From: Papaver somniferum
Lineage: Eukaryota > Streptophyta > Magnoliopsida > Ranunculales > Papaveraceae
DNA length: 64,000 nucleotides
Direction of reading: 5' to 3'
Assembly: GCF_003573695.1 (NCBI RefSeq)
Contig: NC_039364.1
Location: forward strand, 234,725,656-234,789,655
In this document: in pieces, positions 1 through 10,320 of the stretch
How the letters are laid out: each line of letters starts with the position of its first letter
Numbering within the stretch: the stretch's first letter is position 1
Program-made: the position numbers and the translations under genes
The notes under the pieces: generated by a model
The model's input: the letters and a program-made list of their open reading frames with translations, nothing else
What the model was told of the DNA's origin: nothing
The model's database searches: none

Positions 1-462
1 GAGATTGCCTAGGAACATAAGAGCAAGTGTTATTAATTTTGAGAGCATGATGTTCATCCTTCATGGAGTCTCTCCATTGTGGAATCTTGCATGCAGCACT
101 GTAAGTTTTGGGTTCAACAAAGGTTTCCTTCATCTCAGAAAGGAAACAAGAAGCAGTGGGGTGCTTTGTAACAGCAAGTAAATTCATTTTGACAAGAGGT
201 TTATGAATGCCATCTCGTAAACGAGTGGTCATGGGATGAAGAGCAGGACCCTGAGAAGAAGAAGGTGGAGAAGTGGAGACAATGGAATCAATGTGCTGAG
301 AAGAGACTGGAGAGGAAGATGCAGAAGAACTGACATTAGGAGAAGTAGGTGACAAGGGAGAAGTATTATTGGAAGACAAAGGAGTAGTCGAGAGACTAGA
401 AACAGAATTCAAGGAAGATGATTGTGCAGGACTAGGAGATATAGGGAAGGTAGAGGATGTGA
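1..462 (-). pseudogene. copia linker and first residues of reverse transcriptase
   Basis: This is low-complexity Ser/Pro-rich linker coding, out of frame with the integrase frame. Near the left edge it leads into a PQWRDSMKDEHHALK-type sequence, the usual start of the copia RT domain. The catalytic YVDD region is off the window. Confidence 0.65.
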
Positions 463-1738
463 CTAGGGGTAGAACAAACCAAGTAAGCAGTGTGGATTGG
501 TGGAAGGAACACAAGGATTGGTAGTAGAAAAGGGAAACGAAGACTCATCAAAAAGAACATGTCGAGAGATATAGACACGTTTACTGCTCAAATCAAAACA
601 TTTGTAGCCCTTGTGTTGATCAGAGTAACCAATAAAAACACACAGTTTTGTTTTAAACTCTAATTTGTGTTTGTTGTTTGGAACCATATGAGGATAACAT
701 AAACAACCAAAAACACGAAGAAAGTTGTAATCAGTCTGCTGATTATACAACTTAAAGTACGGAGAATAACCACGTAGAACAGATGAGGGCATTCTATTAA
801 TGAGGTAGACTTCTTTGGCAAAGGCCTCCGTCCAACAATACTTAGTCATATGGATATGATGAAGAAGGGAAAGGCCTGTTTCAACTATGTGACGAATCTT
901 TCGTTCAGAGACTCCGTTTTGATGTGGAGTATGAGGGCAAGAGAACTGATGAAGGACACCATTACAGCCGAAAAAATCACGTAAAGAATGAGATATATAT
1001 TCTCCACCACCATCACTTTGGAAAATTTTGAGAGTTTTTGAAAAACGATTCTCAGCTTGATATTTAAAAGCCTTAACATAGTTGAACACCTGCGTCTTAT
1101 TATGCAAAAAATATATCCAGGTAAACCTGGAGAAATCATCCACAATAAGAAGAAAATAACAAAAACCAGAATTGGAGATAACTGGAGAAGGACCCCATAA
1201 GTCACTGTGAACTTTAAAAAGTGCACTATCACTCACTGAATTGGACAAAGAAAATGGTAATTTATGATGCTTGGCACAAGCACAACTATTACATAAAGTG
1301 TGCCTTATTATTGATGGAATGGAAACTAGCTTCTGAGAGGCTAAGGTGGAGAGACTGCGACTATGTAGATGACCAAGACGCATATGCCACAGCTGAGAAG
1401 GGGAAAGAACTGCAACATGACTGTGAGCAGCAACTGGAGGAGAAGTTGTGGAAGAGTTGATAGGACAAATAGAGTATAGACCACCATCACTGGGTCCGCT
1501 GAGTATTAGTTTCCCCGTTTGGCGATCCTTAACAGAGAAACCAAAACGATCAAAACACACAGAAACATTATGATCTCTAGTTAGCTGTGAAACGGAAATA
1601 AGATTTTTTTGTAATTAATGGAACATGGAAAACTCGATTTAGAGAGATGGAACTATGAGGTGTTTTGATTAAAGCATTGCCAGTTGAAGTTATGGGTAAA
1701 AGGTTACCATTGCCAACCATAACATGATTGGATCCAGA
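463..1738 (-). pseudogene. copia protease end, GAG-pre-integrase and integrase core, broken
   Basis: After the gag stop the same frame continues through protease-like sequence (NHVMVGNGN) to a run of A/T at about 1604-1611. There the coding sense moves to another frame, which is open from 1560 to 463. That part has the GAG-pre-integrase HxxC region (LWHMRLGHLHSRS...CNSC) and the integrase core: the VDDFSR and FQSDGGGEY aspartates and the catalytic glutamate in NGVSERKIRH. The frameshift sits in a homopolymer, so it could be a mutation or a sequencing error. Confidence 0.82.
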
Positions 1739-2893
1739 TTATGTTGTTGGCGTAGTGAGCAAGTTGGGATCAGCTGTTATGTGATTGGTATCTCCTGTAT
1801 CAGCATACCAATGTTGATCAAAAGACGTAGCTTGGAGTTTCATAGCAGCAAACGACTGAGTAAGATCTTGATCTTGAAAGGAGTGATTGAACCTGTTGGA
1901 GCAGGTCAGAGCCGTATGACTGTTGGAGTCACAAATCTGACAAGGCTGTTTGCTGCCAGGAAGGTTTGAAGGAGGAGCACCAAGGATTGATTGAGCATGC
2001 TGAGGTGAAGGAGGAGAACCAAGTGATGGGTTACCAAAGGAGTGCAGATGATTACCACGGCCATGACCACCATAGCCACGGCCTCTTCCACGGTTACCAC
2101 GAAAAGAACCACTTGTACCACCACGATCTCCTCTATAGAAGTTATTGCCACGACCTCCACGAGAAGATGAAAAGTTGGAGGAAGAAGAACTAGGAGAGAA
2201 AGTGGACCCATAAAAGGTTGTGGAAGGGATGGAGTCTGGTGAGGGTTGATTATATTGAGTGAGACGAATTTCATGATTGAGAAGCAAAGGTTTCAGCTCA
2301 GAGAAGGAAGGAAGAGTGGAGCGAGTTTCAATGTCAGTTGAAAAAGCTTGATAATCAGGCCCTAAGCCTCTAAGGGTATGAAGAACAAGTTCAACATCGC
2401 TTAAGGGAGAGGATGAGGTCAAAAGAGAGTCCCGAATAGAGGTTATTTTGGCAAGGTATGTAGAGATGGAGAGATTGTCTCTATGAAGGGTTTGCAGTTG
2501 ATGACGAAGCTGAAGAGAGCGAGCATAAGTGTTGGCTAAATATTGCCAGAGTTCACGAGCAAAGTTGAAATCAGGTATATCAGCAAAACCTGACTGAGTT
2601 AACGTAGCTTGGAGCCATCTTAGAAGGTGTGTATCAGTTTGAAGCCAGGGAAGATAAGCAGGATTGGGAAGAGGCACATCAGCAGAAGAGCCAGGAAGAA
2701 AGAGGGACGGAGATGCAGTAGCAGGATCCACATGACTGTAGATATCATGAGATCGCAGAATTAGAAGAACTTGACGTCTTCATTGAATGTAGTTGGTTTC
2801 ATCGAGTTTGAAAGAGATGTAAGAGGTTTTGAGCTTGAGAGGAGATGTTGTAGACACAGAAGGGGAAGATATGATAGAGGAATCGGTGGACAT
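1739..2893 (-). pseudogene. copia gag and start of protease, broken
   Basis: The frame starts at ATG 2893 (MSTDSS...). It reaches a TGA at 2780-2782, where related gags have a tryptophan (NYIQ-stop-RRQVLL), then runs on in the same frame to a TAA at 1739. The body looks like a copia gag (UBN2-type helical region), followed by a Gly/Arg/Ser-rich stretch and a CQIC-x4-H-x4-C zinc knuckle. It ends in the protease motif WYADTG. Two nonsense codons in one frame make it non-functional. Confidence 0.8.
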
Positions 2894-2938
2894 GGTGCTA
2901 GGGTTTCTGAAAAAAAAGAGAAAGAGGACAACCCTAAT

Positions 2939-2950
2939 GGCTCTATACCA
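2939..2950 (-). other. Primer binding site-like sequence (initiator tRNA-Met type)
   Basis: On the minus strand this reads TGGTATAGAGCC, close to the usual copia primer site TGGTATCAGAGC with one base missing. It lies directly between the candidate LTR and gag, as expected. Confidence 0.55.
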
Positions 2951-3122
2951 TGAAAGAATATGATCGCACACCCTGTTTAGGGTTTGAGATATGTATTAAT
3001 AGTGAATAAAGATTATACAGGTGACCCTTTGGGTAAGTTATCTATAAGATACACTAAGATACAATATGATCCATAGATATCTAAGTAAGCCTAGGTCACA
3101 CCTAATGTATGTTGCGTTAACA
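2951..3122 (-). repeat. Candidate 5' LTR of the left copia element
   Basis: The boundaries are inferred. The inner edge is set by a primer-site-like sequence just before it (2939-2950). The outer edge is the nearest sequence giving a TG...CA-type end (minus strand TGTTAACGCA). At about 172 bp it is short but within the copia range. The partner LTR lies outside the window, so the outer boundary is uncertain. Confidence 0.5.
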
Positions 3123-3161
3123 ATGAATAATATAACGAATCGTGCAAAGTTTTCATTACAT

Positions 3162-3439
3162 CACTACAAAATAGAAGGCCTCTTGGGACGGCCAAAAAAC
3201 GTCCCAAGAGAACAAAAAACCGTCTCAAGAGGTATTAGGGACGGTTTATGTACCGTCCCTGTTCCACCGTCACTAATATTATTTGGCCATTATTTTTTTT
3301 TGGGACGGACATATTTTAGTCTTGATTTAAATATTTTATGACTATTAGGGACGGTCAAGCCATCACCGTCCCAAATATCCTTCTTTAGGGACGGTTTTTC
3401 CAAAACTGGCCGTCCCTAGAAGCCTTCTTTTTTGTAGTG
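3162..3439. mobile_element. CACTA-type MITE, 278 bp
   Basis: The ends are CACTACAAAA and TTTTGTAGTG, the typical terminal inverted repeat of CACTA (En/Spm) elements. The inversion continues as GAAGGC / GCCTTC. The element is flanked by a perfect 3-bp duplication CAT (3159-3161 and 3440-3442), the length expected for CACTA. The interior repeats GGGACGG / CCGTCCC in both orientations and has no coding capacity. A related copy of the flanking sequence at about 3811-3855 lacks the insertion and shows a single acatttttataat, which acts as an empty-site comparison. Confidence 0.88.
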
Positions 3440-3659
3440 CATTTTTATAATCGAATAATCAGATCTTTCTCTACCTTGGAATGCCTTTTCGAAACCTGGA
3501 AGATCACATTTGTGGAAACTCTATTTACAGGTTCTCGTATCTTCTTTGTCAACGATACCTGATTTTAATGGGTATGTGCTTTCTCTTTGTACATTATCAT
3601 GAAATCCTAATTGTTATAGAATTTATCCAGTTTAAGTCTTCACAGACATTACTTACTTG

Positions 3660-3815
3660 AACCCCAAGCTTGAATTTTGCTCAGCGGGTGGTGCTAGATT
3701 TTCATGTTCAGAACTTTACCTAATGGCAGTGCCTCATATATAGATGTAGTCTTGTCTAATCTAGCTGGATTACTTTCTTTCTGCATCGGTTCATTGCGGA
3801 ATACAGAAAGAATCG
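3660..3815 (-). pseudogene. Duplicated 3' end of the neighbouring WEB-family gene
   Basis: On the minus strand this encodes a near copy of the C-terminus of the gene at 4680-6414 (FRNEPMQKESNPARLDKT versus FRNESVHKESNPARSGKT, then YEALPLGKVLNMK). The match includes the stop and some sequence beyond it. No upstream coding part is present, so this is a local duplication fragment about 0.9 kb from the intact copy. Confidence 0.85.
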
Positions 3816-3856
3816 TGCAAAGTTGTCGGTACATTTTTATAATTGAATAGTCAGAT

Positions 3857-4378
3857 TTGAATCCATGTGAACACCACAAAAAATCTAGACAAGATCAAAA
3901 AACAAGATGGAGAGTAAGAATGCAGAGAGTTTTATTTGCTTCTGTTAATTCACAAGCATGTAAAAAAGAGAATGACTCGTGCGTTCCGGTGCTGAGCCAG
4001 TGCTGTGCTGGACTTCCTTGCAATATAGTAGATGGTGACCTTAATTTGTTCAAATGTGGATCAGCAACATGTAGGCTGGAGGATGACCCGTGTGTGGGCG
4101 CACCGTGCTGTGATGGGCTTGATTGCAGTCTAATAAGTGATTCGGGTTTGATGGAATGTAAAAAACTATGTCAGGAAGTGAATGAGGAGTGTGGTGTTAG
4201 GAATGCACCAGACTGCTGCAGTGGACTTACTTGCCAGGAAATTAGTCGTCGTATTACATGTAGACCATGTTTGAAATTTGGAGAAGTTTGTGCAAGGGGA
4301 GAGTGTTGTGATGGATTAAAGTGCGATTGTCCAGATGGTAGTGCTAACTGTGCAGTGTTTAAGTGTGTTAATGCGTAA
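3857..4378 (+). CDS. Cysteine-rich protein with four knottin-like modules
   Basis: The open frame is 173 codons from ATG 3857; ATG 3920 in the same frame is an alternative start giving 152 codons. The sequence holds four successive modules of the form C-x6-C-x4-7-CC-x4-C-xn-C (CC at roughly residues 49, 84, 118 and 148). Each CC is followed by GL(P/D/T/K)C. This is the cysteine spacing of inhibitor-cystine-knot peptides, repeated in tandem. I see no convincing signal peptide at either start, although such proteins are normally secreted. The true first exon may lie upstream or the N-terminus may be damaged. I do not recognise a specific named family. A defence or protease-inhibitor role would be inference only. 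Confidence 0.6.
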   Translation: MNPCEHHKKSRQDQKTRWRVRMQRVLFASVNSQACKKENDSCVPVLSQCCAGLPCNIVDGDLNLFKCGSATCRLEDDPCVGAPCCDGLDCSLISDSGLMECKKLCQEVNEECGVRNAPDCCSGLTCQEISRRITCRPCLKFGEVCARGECCDGLKCDCPDGSANCAVFKCVNA

Positions 4379-4679
4379 TTAAGGATCGATGGTGTTGAAG
4401 TTATGGATGTTGTTAATTTTATTTACCTGTTGTCACGTATTATATTTCTTCACCAATAAGATCATTTATTTAGAGGTATAATATTGATTAGCCAAAGACT
4501 ACATGTGGTCAAGTGACATCACATATTAATTAGTACTTGGTCGATCATCATCATCATTTTCTTTCAAGTCTCTCTGTGCTTTGCTTTGTAATACGATTTC
4601 GTTTTCAGTTATTAATGATATCATGACATCCTTGTCATGATGAATTTTGAACCCCCAGCCTGGATTTGTTCAACTGGTG
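4379..4679. other. Intergenic, tail-to-tail
   Basis: About 300 bp between the cysteine-rich gene (+) and the WEB gene (-). It should hold the 3' untranslated regions of both. The last 30 bases resemble the sequence beyond the duplicated fragment at 3660. No other feature seen. Confidence 0.6.
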
Positions 4680-6414
4680 CTAGACTTTCATGTTCAGAAC
4701 CTTACCTAATGGCAGTGCCTCATACATAGATGTAGTAGTCTTGCCAGATCTAGCTGGATTACTTTCTTTGTGCACCGATTCATTGCGAAACGAAGCCAAT
4801 GCAACCCTTCTTCTCTGCTTTTGCTCTCTCCATTTCCTCAGCTGATCCTCAACTGCCTCTTTTGCCCTCTCGGCCATCTCGGCCCTGTGCACTGCCTTTG
4901 CTGAAAATTGTTTCAGTTTTTCTATTTCTGCCATTGAAGCTTCTAACACTTTCTTTAACATGACAAAATCATCGTCGCTATCATATGCAATCAAATTCAA
5001 TGCGACTTGGGTTGGTAAAATTGCAGTTTGATCTGCTTTCTCAGCCCTCCGGATCAAGGACTCGTACTCTAGCATTGAAATCATGATCTGTGGATCAAAC
5101 CCATCTCTCCCCTCTTCTGTGAAACTCACCAACTTCGTAAGTCGGGGGGTTGTTACTTGTAGATCTTGAGAGGAATCATCAAAATGTGAATGGAAAGCAA
5201 AGGAGTTCCCTTTTTGTAGTCTCTGAGTCACCTTGTTGGCTGCTTCAGCTTCTATTGCAAGTTGTTGGGCAACACCGTTTGCATTTGCTTCACCTGCCTC
5301 GGCCGAAGCAATTTTTGATCTCCCACTGTGCATCTCTGATTTCAGGATTGCAATTTCAACCTGCGCTACTGATTCTTTTTCTCGAATGTCATGCATTTCT
5401 CTTTTCAGACGATTCATCTCATCTGTAAGCATTTCAACTACACCGCTCAAACGGGTAACCTCTTCATTTGCATTTTCTAGTTCTGCTTCCATTGAACTCA
5501 CATTGATTTCTTTGCCAATGTTGACTCCCTTTGAGAGCTCCAATTCCAATCTTAGTTTGTCCACATCATTAACGGCACCGCACACAGCTTGCAAAGATGC
5601 AGTGTGAGACTCTTTCGCATCGTCGAGTTCTGACTTTAATGAAGCAATCAACAAGGCCTTGTCTGCGATCTGATTCTCCAATTCATATACAATTTCCACT
5701 TGTTTTCTCGTATCCTCCAAATCTGTTAACATCATAGATTTTTCTCTTTCAGCTTCTACTGCCGCCTCATTCAGGAGAACAACAGCTTCATTGAGTTCCT
5801 TGATACGTTCTAAAAGCTCCCCGTTCTTTTCTTTCTCCGCGCTAAATGCAAACTCCATTTGTTCAGCATGTGTTGTCGCAGCTAGTTTCAATTCCTTAAT
5901 GGCCTTGAGTTGTGCTTGTGCAGCTACAAGCTCCTCCTCAATGGCTTTCGATTTGTCAAGTGCATGCATAAGTTGTTCTTTGGACTCAAGTTCATGACTT
6001 CTAGCTTCTCCACATTCTTCGTAGTATTTATCTTTTGTGGCCTCAGAATTCTTGAGCTTGGTAGAGATTTCATCGACGACTTGTTGGTATATATCTAGCT
6101 TGAGAAGAGCTTGCTTGTAAGCAGAGTCTTTTACCTCTACTTGAAGTTTGTAGTTGGCCAAATCCTTGAGCAGAAGGTCAAGATCTTTCTCCTCCGAATC
6201 CAGCTTTCCCTAAGATAAATAGCAGACAAATTCAATATACATATTCCAGCATCCTAGTTATATAGCTCTTTTGTAACTTGATTCAGTAATCGTTACAGAT
6301 CCTGCGTACCTCGGTGCTGGTTGATCGATGTTTTCTTTGATCGGCATGTTTCTCCTCAAACAAGGAAAGAGCAGCTTGGACTGATTCAAATGGTTTTGTA
6401 TCAACTTCCCCCAT
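4680..6414 (-). CDS. WEB-family coiled-coil protein (DUF827), two exons
   Basis: The model joins exon 6414-6310 (ATG at 6414) to exon 6209-4680. Donor (GAG|GTACGC) and acceptor (CTTAG|GG) are canonical and both exons are in phase 0, giving about 544 residues. Residues 1-35 carry the DTKPFESVQAALSLF-type N-terminal signature of WEB proteins. The rest is almost continuous heptad-rich coiled coil, with a short break and a Lys/Arg-rich segment (RKWREQKQRRR) near the end. The C-terminus ends LPLGKVLNMKV. WEB1, PMI2 and related proteins act in chloroplast photorelocation in the cytosol; the length and N-terminus fit the PMI2/PMI15-like branch, but I cannot assign an orthologue. An upstream non-coding exon is possible (acceptor-like TTTGTAG at 6427). 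Confidence 0.85.
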
Positions 6415-6783
6415 ACCTTGCTCACCCTACAAATTAAAGCACTTTTTACAGTACGAACACACAAAATCATTAATCACCAAAATGAAATGAAAAGCACAGA
6501 CAGGAAATTATGCAAACCTGCTAAATACACGAAAAACGAGCAATGTTAGAGATGTTAAAAAATACTTGCTTCTTTTCCCTCTTGTTCTTGTTTAGTGACT
6601 TAGAATGAAGGAGGAGGTTCATAGAAGTAATCATCAGGAATATGAAATGTTCGCAAGAATTTCGTCGCCATTGAAGACGTTAATGCATCGATGGCAGGCA
6701 GAGCTTTGTATTCACCGATAGTACTACCGTCCTCTTTTTTTTCTTATTTTTTTTTGCAGCTTTGGCAAAGTGGTTTTGTTCTT
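6415..6783. other. Upstream region of the WEB gene
   Basis: AT-rich sequence between the WEB start codon and the end of the large MULE. It should contain the WEB 5' leader and promoter. It ends with the host copy of the MULE target duplication, TTGTTCTT (6776-6783). No gene seen. Confidence 0.55.
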
Positions 6784-6831
6784 GAACCATTTTTTGGGAT
6801 CATGGTTTTTTTTGGGGACCATGGTTCTATT
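6784..6831 (+). repeat. Left terminal inverted repeat of the MULE
   Basis: About 48 bp with two CCATGG-like cores separated by a T-run. It is inverted relative to 32929-32979 with a few mismatches and small indels. Beyond it the left end has its own signature, GGGTAAAGACATT, which is also found at the right end of the small relative at 33079-34450. Confidence 0.82.
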
Positions 6832-7002
6832 TTGGGTAAAGACATTGGAAGTAATTCTAGGTCACCCCTTATCTAGATATTTATTTAATACCTAATCTAC
6901 CCTCCTAATTAATTTAGGTTATGATTAGTAAAATAATTTAGTTAAAAACAATTAGTGAGATTAAATTAAAAGATGGGTTTATTATTAGTTGAGTGAATTT
7001 TG

Positions 7003-10000
7003 ATGAGATTAGAGTTAGAGAAGATGAAGGAGAAAAACATGGAAAATAATTTCTTTTTCCAATTCACCCCATTTGAGTATTCAAGTGATGAATCTGATTC
7101 TTCATCTCCATCCTCTCATACTATATTTGTTAATCTTCAAAATGATCCGGATTTGGCTTATTTCTTAGATGGTGATTCTATTATTCAAGAAGAAACTCAA
7201 GATGAAACTCAAGATGAAAATGATGGATTTTATCAACCACAACCGGAGGATGAGTATTTGGGTAAACAGGTATGATGCAAACTTAGATAACGTATGTTTA
7301 ATTGGTAAAAATTTTCCTAAAAATCATAATTTTTCAACTGGATTTGGGACTGTTCGGTTACATTATGTGAAGAACATGTAACCGAGCTCTCCTGAAGGTG
7401 TAGTTCGGTTACTTGATCCAAACACGCAGGTTACCGAACTCCATATCAATGGAAGTTCTGGCATGCATCGTTATGTTTGGTTGGTTCACAACTAACCGAA
7501 CTTTACATACAAATTAATTTGATATAAGTGTATAAGGTTCGATTGGATCGCAAACTGCATGCTTCTGTGATCCAACCGAACTCTAGAGTATAAAAAATAT
7601 TCTTTCTATGTTTTTAACCCTAGAGTTCGACTACATGGAGGTTTTAAAATGTTTGTGATCGAACCAAACTCATAGGTCAGAGTTCGGTTTTAAGACTAAT
7701 AAAACCAATGGGAATAACAGTAAGGTTCGGTTACATAAAAAAAATTCTTTCTATGTTTTTAACCCTAGAGTTCGGCTACATGGAGGTTTTAAAATGTTTG
7801 CGATCGAACCGAACTCATAGGTCAGAGTTCGGTTTTAAGACTAATAAAACCAATGGGAATAACAGTAAGGTTCGGTTACATAAAAAAAATTCTTTCTATG
7901 TTTTTAACCCTAGAGTTCGGTTACATGGGAATTTTACAATTTTTTTGCGAAACAACCGAACTCTCTTCCTTTTGTTTGTTCAGTTACTTGACAAATTACT
8001 TAATAAACCGAACGTATAGTTCGGTTTCCACGATAAAATTTTCATGTAACCGAACTTATTTGTGATTTCTTGTAGATAATACAAATGCATGATCAACCTT
8101 ATCTGATTGGTATGTTGTTCGAATATACATCTCATCACTATGCTAATGAGTTAGAATTTGACTCACCTATTGATGTGAAGAATTGGGCTAGAGAACATGC
8201 CAAGAGAGTCAATTGCGTCTTGGTTTGTAATGGGAAAGAAAGCAACAATCGTTTAGAAATGGTTTGTGAGAGAAATGGAGATCCCGAAGATAGTCACAAG
8301 AGGAAGGGTTATGAGTATAAAGGAAAGACGAAGAGGAAGAACACAACGTGCTCAAAGAAAATCAAATGTCCATTCAAGCTTGTATTTAGCAAGAGAAAAT
8401 CAACGAAGAAATGGTTTCTAGCTATGGATAAGGTGGTAGGTAGTCATAACCACCCTCGTCCGGATGATCTTGAAGGGCATGCAATGGCTGCAAGGCTCAC
8501 TCTTCGAGAAATGGAAAAAGTAGCCGAGTATAGGAAATTGTGTGTTCCACCTTCCACAATGCTTCTCTTATTAAAGCAAGATAACCCGGGCAACGTATCA
8601 TCTTTGTCCACCATTTACAATGCAATTGAGACGATTAAAAGGAATGAATGGAAGAATAGAAAAGTTACGCAACAATTGTTTTTTTCGGCTCAAGAGAAAG
8701 GCTACGCGGTTCAAAAGAAGGTAGGTCCGGAAGAAGAAATAACTCATCTCTTCATTTCCCATCCAAAGAGTGTTCAATTGGCTCAATCCTTCCATGAAGT
8801 TCTTATAATGGATTGCACTTACAAGACAAACAAATACGAGATTCCATTGTTGAACATTGTTGGTCGTACGTCGACGAAGTCGCCGTTTACCGTTGCTTTT
8901 TGTTTTCTAAAGGACGAGCAAGAACCAAGTTTCACTTGGGCGTTACAACAAATGAAGGCGATCTACCGAGATGATGAGATCCCCGGGGTTATCGTGACGG
9001 ACAATGACGTAGCATTGATGAAAGCAATAGAGAAAGTCTTCCCATTAGCACATAATATGCTTTGTACATTTCATATATGGTGCAATGTAATGAATAGGTG
9101 AAAGCCTCAAATTTTTCCACCTAAGAGGAAAGGATTGGAAGATATTAGTAAGCTACCGGTTGATAAACAAGAGGAAGCAAAAAAGAAATTCGATAAAGAA
9201 TACACCATAAATCACGCTAAATGGGTTGCCTTCTCCGGGGAATGGGAGGCATTGACTTGGTCTCTCACCGAAGAAGAGTATTATCTTAATCTTGCCGAAT
9301 TTAGACAACATTGGTCTATTCCCAAATATCCGGAGGATATAATAACGTATGTGGTGCAGCAATGGTTGGAACCGCACAAAGAGCGCTTTGTTTATGCTTT
9401 TACCAATAACTATAAACATTTTGGGAATCAAGCGACAAGTTTGGTAGAATCTGCTCACCACAGGTTGAAGAAAAATCTCTTTGGGTGTGTCGATAATTTT
9501 GTGGTTGTGTTCAACGCAATGGAGAGTTACTTTAACCGCGATATTGAGAGAATTAAAGAAAAGTTCCAAAAAAGCCGCATATTTAAGTACAAAAGGATTG
9601 TAGACAAGGGTGGTAACATCAAGAATATGACGGACCTTCGGTTATTCAAGGGACTCCACTATAATGTTTCACATGCTTGCATCAAGAGGTTAATGATTGA
9701 GGTGAATTTGATTGATATATGGGGAACAAAGCCGGAAGAGGTGTGTGTTTGCAACATGATGAAGTCTATGGGGCTCCCTTGTCGCCACATGATAGCTAAG
9801 TATGAACATGGAATAATCCCTTTATGCGATATTGATCCACATTGGCAACACTTAAGTTTTGTCCCTCCTCCAAATGGTGGTGTCGGTGAAGAGTTTGGTG
9901 ACAATGAAATGGGAATAGCGGTTATCGAAAAATACCGAAACATGAACAAACTCGAAAGGAAAATCTTTTGGGATGACATGCGGCCTATCGTTTTTCCGCA

Positions 10001-10320
10001 CACTTCGGAGAATGTGCAAGAACCGAGTAAAGGCAAGGGAAGAAGAGGTAGGCCAAAAACCAAAGAAACAAAAAAACAAGTTAGAGAATATGCAAAGCTG
10101 TTGTCTAAGAAGGAAAGTGAAATGACTCCTTTTACTAGAGATCCTTGTGGGCATGAGTATACAGCGGCGAAGTACCAAGAAGATTCGAAGAAAAGGGGAA
10201 GGAAAATTATTGAAAAAGGCGAGTCAAGTGAACGAGATATGAAGAAAAAAGGACCGATGTTACACTCTCAACTTACTCCGTCAGAACCGAGGCAACCAAG
10301 TCTTGATGATAAAAGGTATT
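7003..10320 (+). pseudogene. FAR1-type MULE transposase (5' part of a transposase-OTU gene)
   Basis: Exon 1 is 7003-7269 (ATG 7003, acidic N-terminus, donor CAG|GTATGA). Exon 2 starts at 8076 after TTGTAG in the same phase. Exon 2 has a FAR1/WRKY-GCM1-type DNA-binding domain (Cys residues through SHNHPRP, about 8160-8460). The MULE transposase core follows: MDCTYKTN and VTDND aspartates, CTFHIW, and the glutamate in LVESAHHRLK. Next come a SWIM zinc finger (CVCNMMKSMGLPCRH, about 9747-9791) and a basic GRRGRPK AT-hook-like segment. A TGA at 9099-9101 interrupts the frame just after CTFHIWCNVMNR; the frame then continues unchanged. At 10320 an LTR element cuts the gene, and the reading frame resumes at 19907 with an OTU-like domain. 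It would act in the nucleus on its own TIRs; as it stands it is broken. Confidence 0.9.
7350..8060. repeat. AACCGAAC / GTTCGGTT array in transposase intron 1
   Basis: The intron 7270-8075 contains by eye about 15-20 copies of the octamer GTTCGGTT or its complement AACCGAAC, some with one mismatch. Part of it (about 7601-7960) is a tandem repeat with a period of about 145 bp, marked by TCTTTCTATG at 7601, 7746 and 7891. Forward and inverted copies alternate, so RNA from the intron could fold on itself. The same motif fills the first intron of the gene at the other end of the MULE and the small relative. Confidence 0.9.

Larger units (their letters stand above)
1..3122 (-). mobile_element. Ty1/copia LTR retrotransposon, 5' part only, decayed
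   Basis: Read on the minus strand, this stretch gives, in order, a candidate 5' LTR, a primer-site-like sequence, gag, a protease-like DTG motif, integrase, and the first residues of the reverse transcriptase region (a WRDSMKDEH-type motif at about 1-110). The element runs off the left edge, so the rest of RT, RNase H and the 3' LTR are not visible and no target duplication can be checked. The gag-protease-integrase-RT order is that of copia elements. Several stops and frameshifts show it is inactive. Confidence 0.88.

Noticed and set aside
5150..6098. Plus-strand Ser/Cys-rich frames
   Set aside because: Antisense shadows of the coiled-coil WEB gene.
9153..10178. Minus-strand open frames
   Set aside because: Antisense shadows of the transposase exon.
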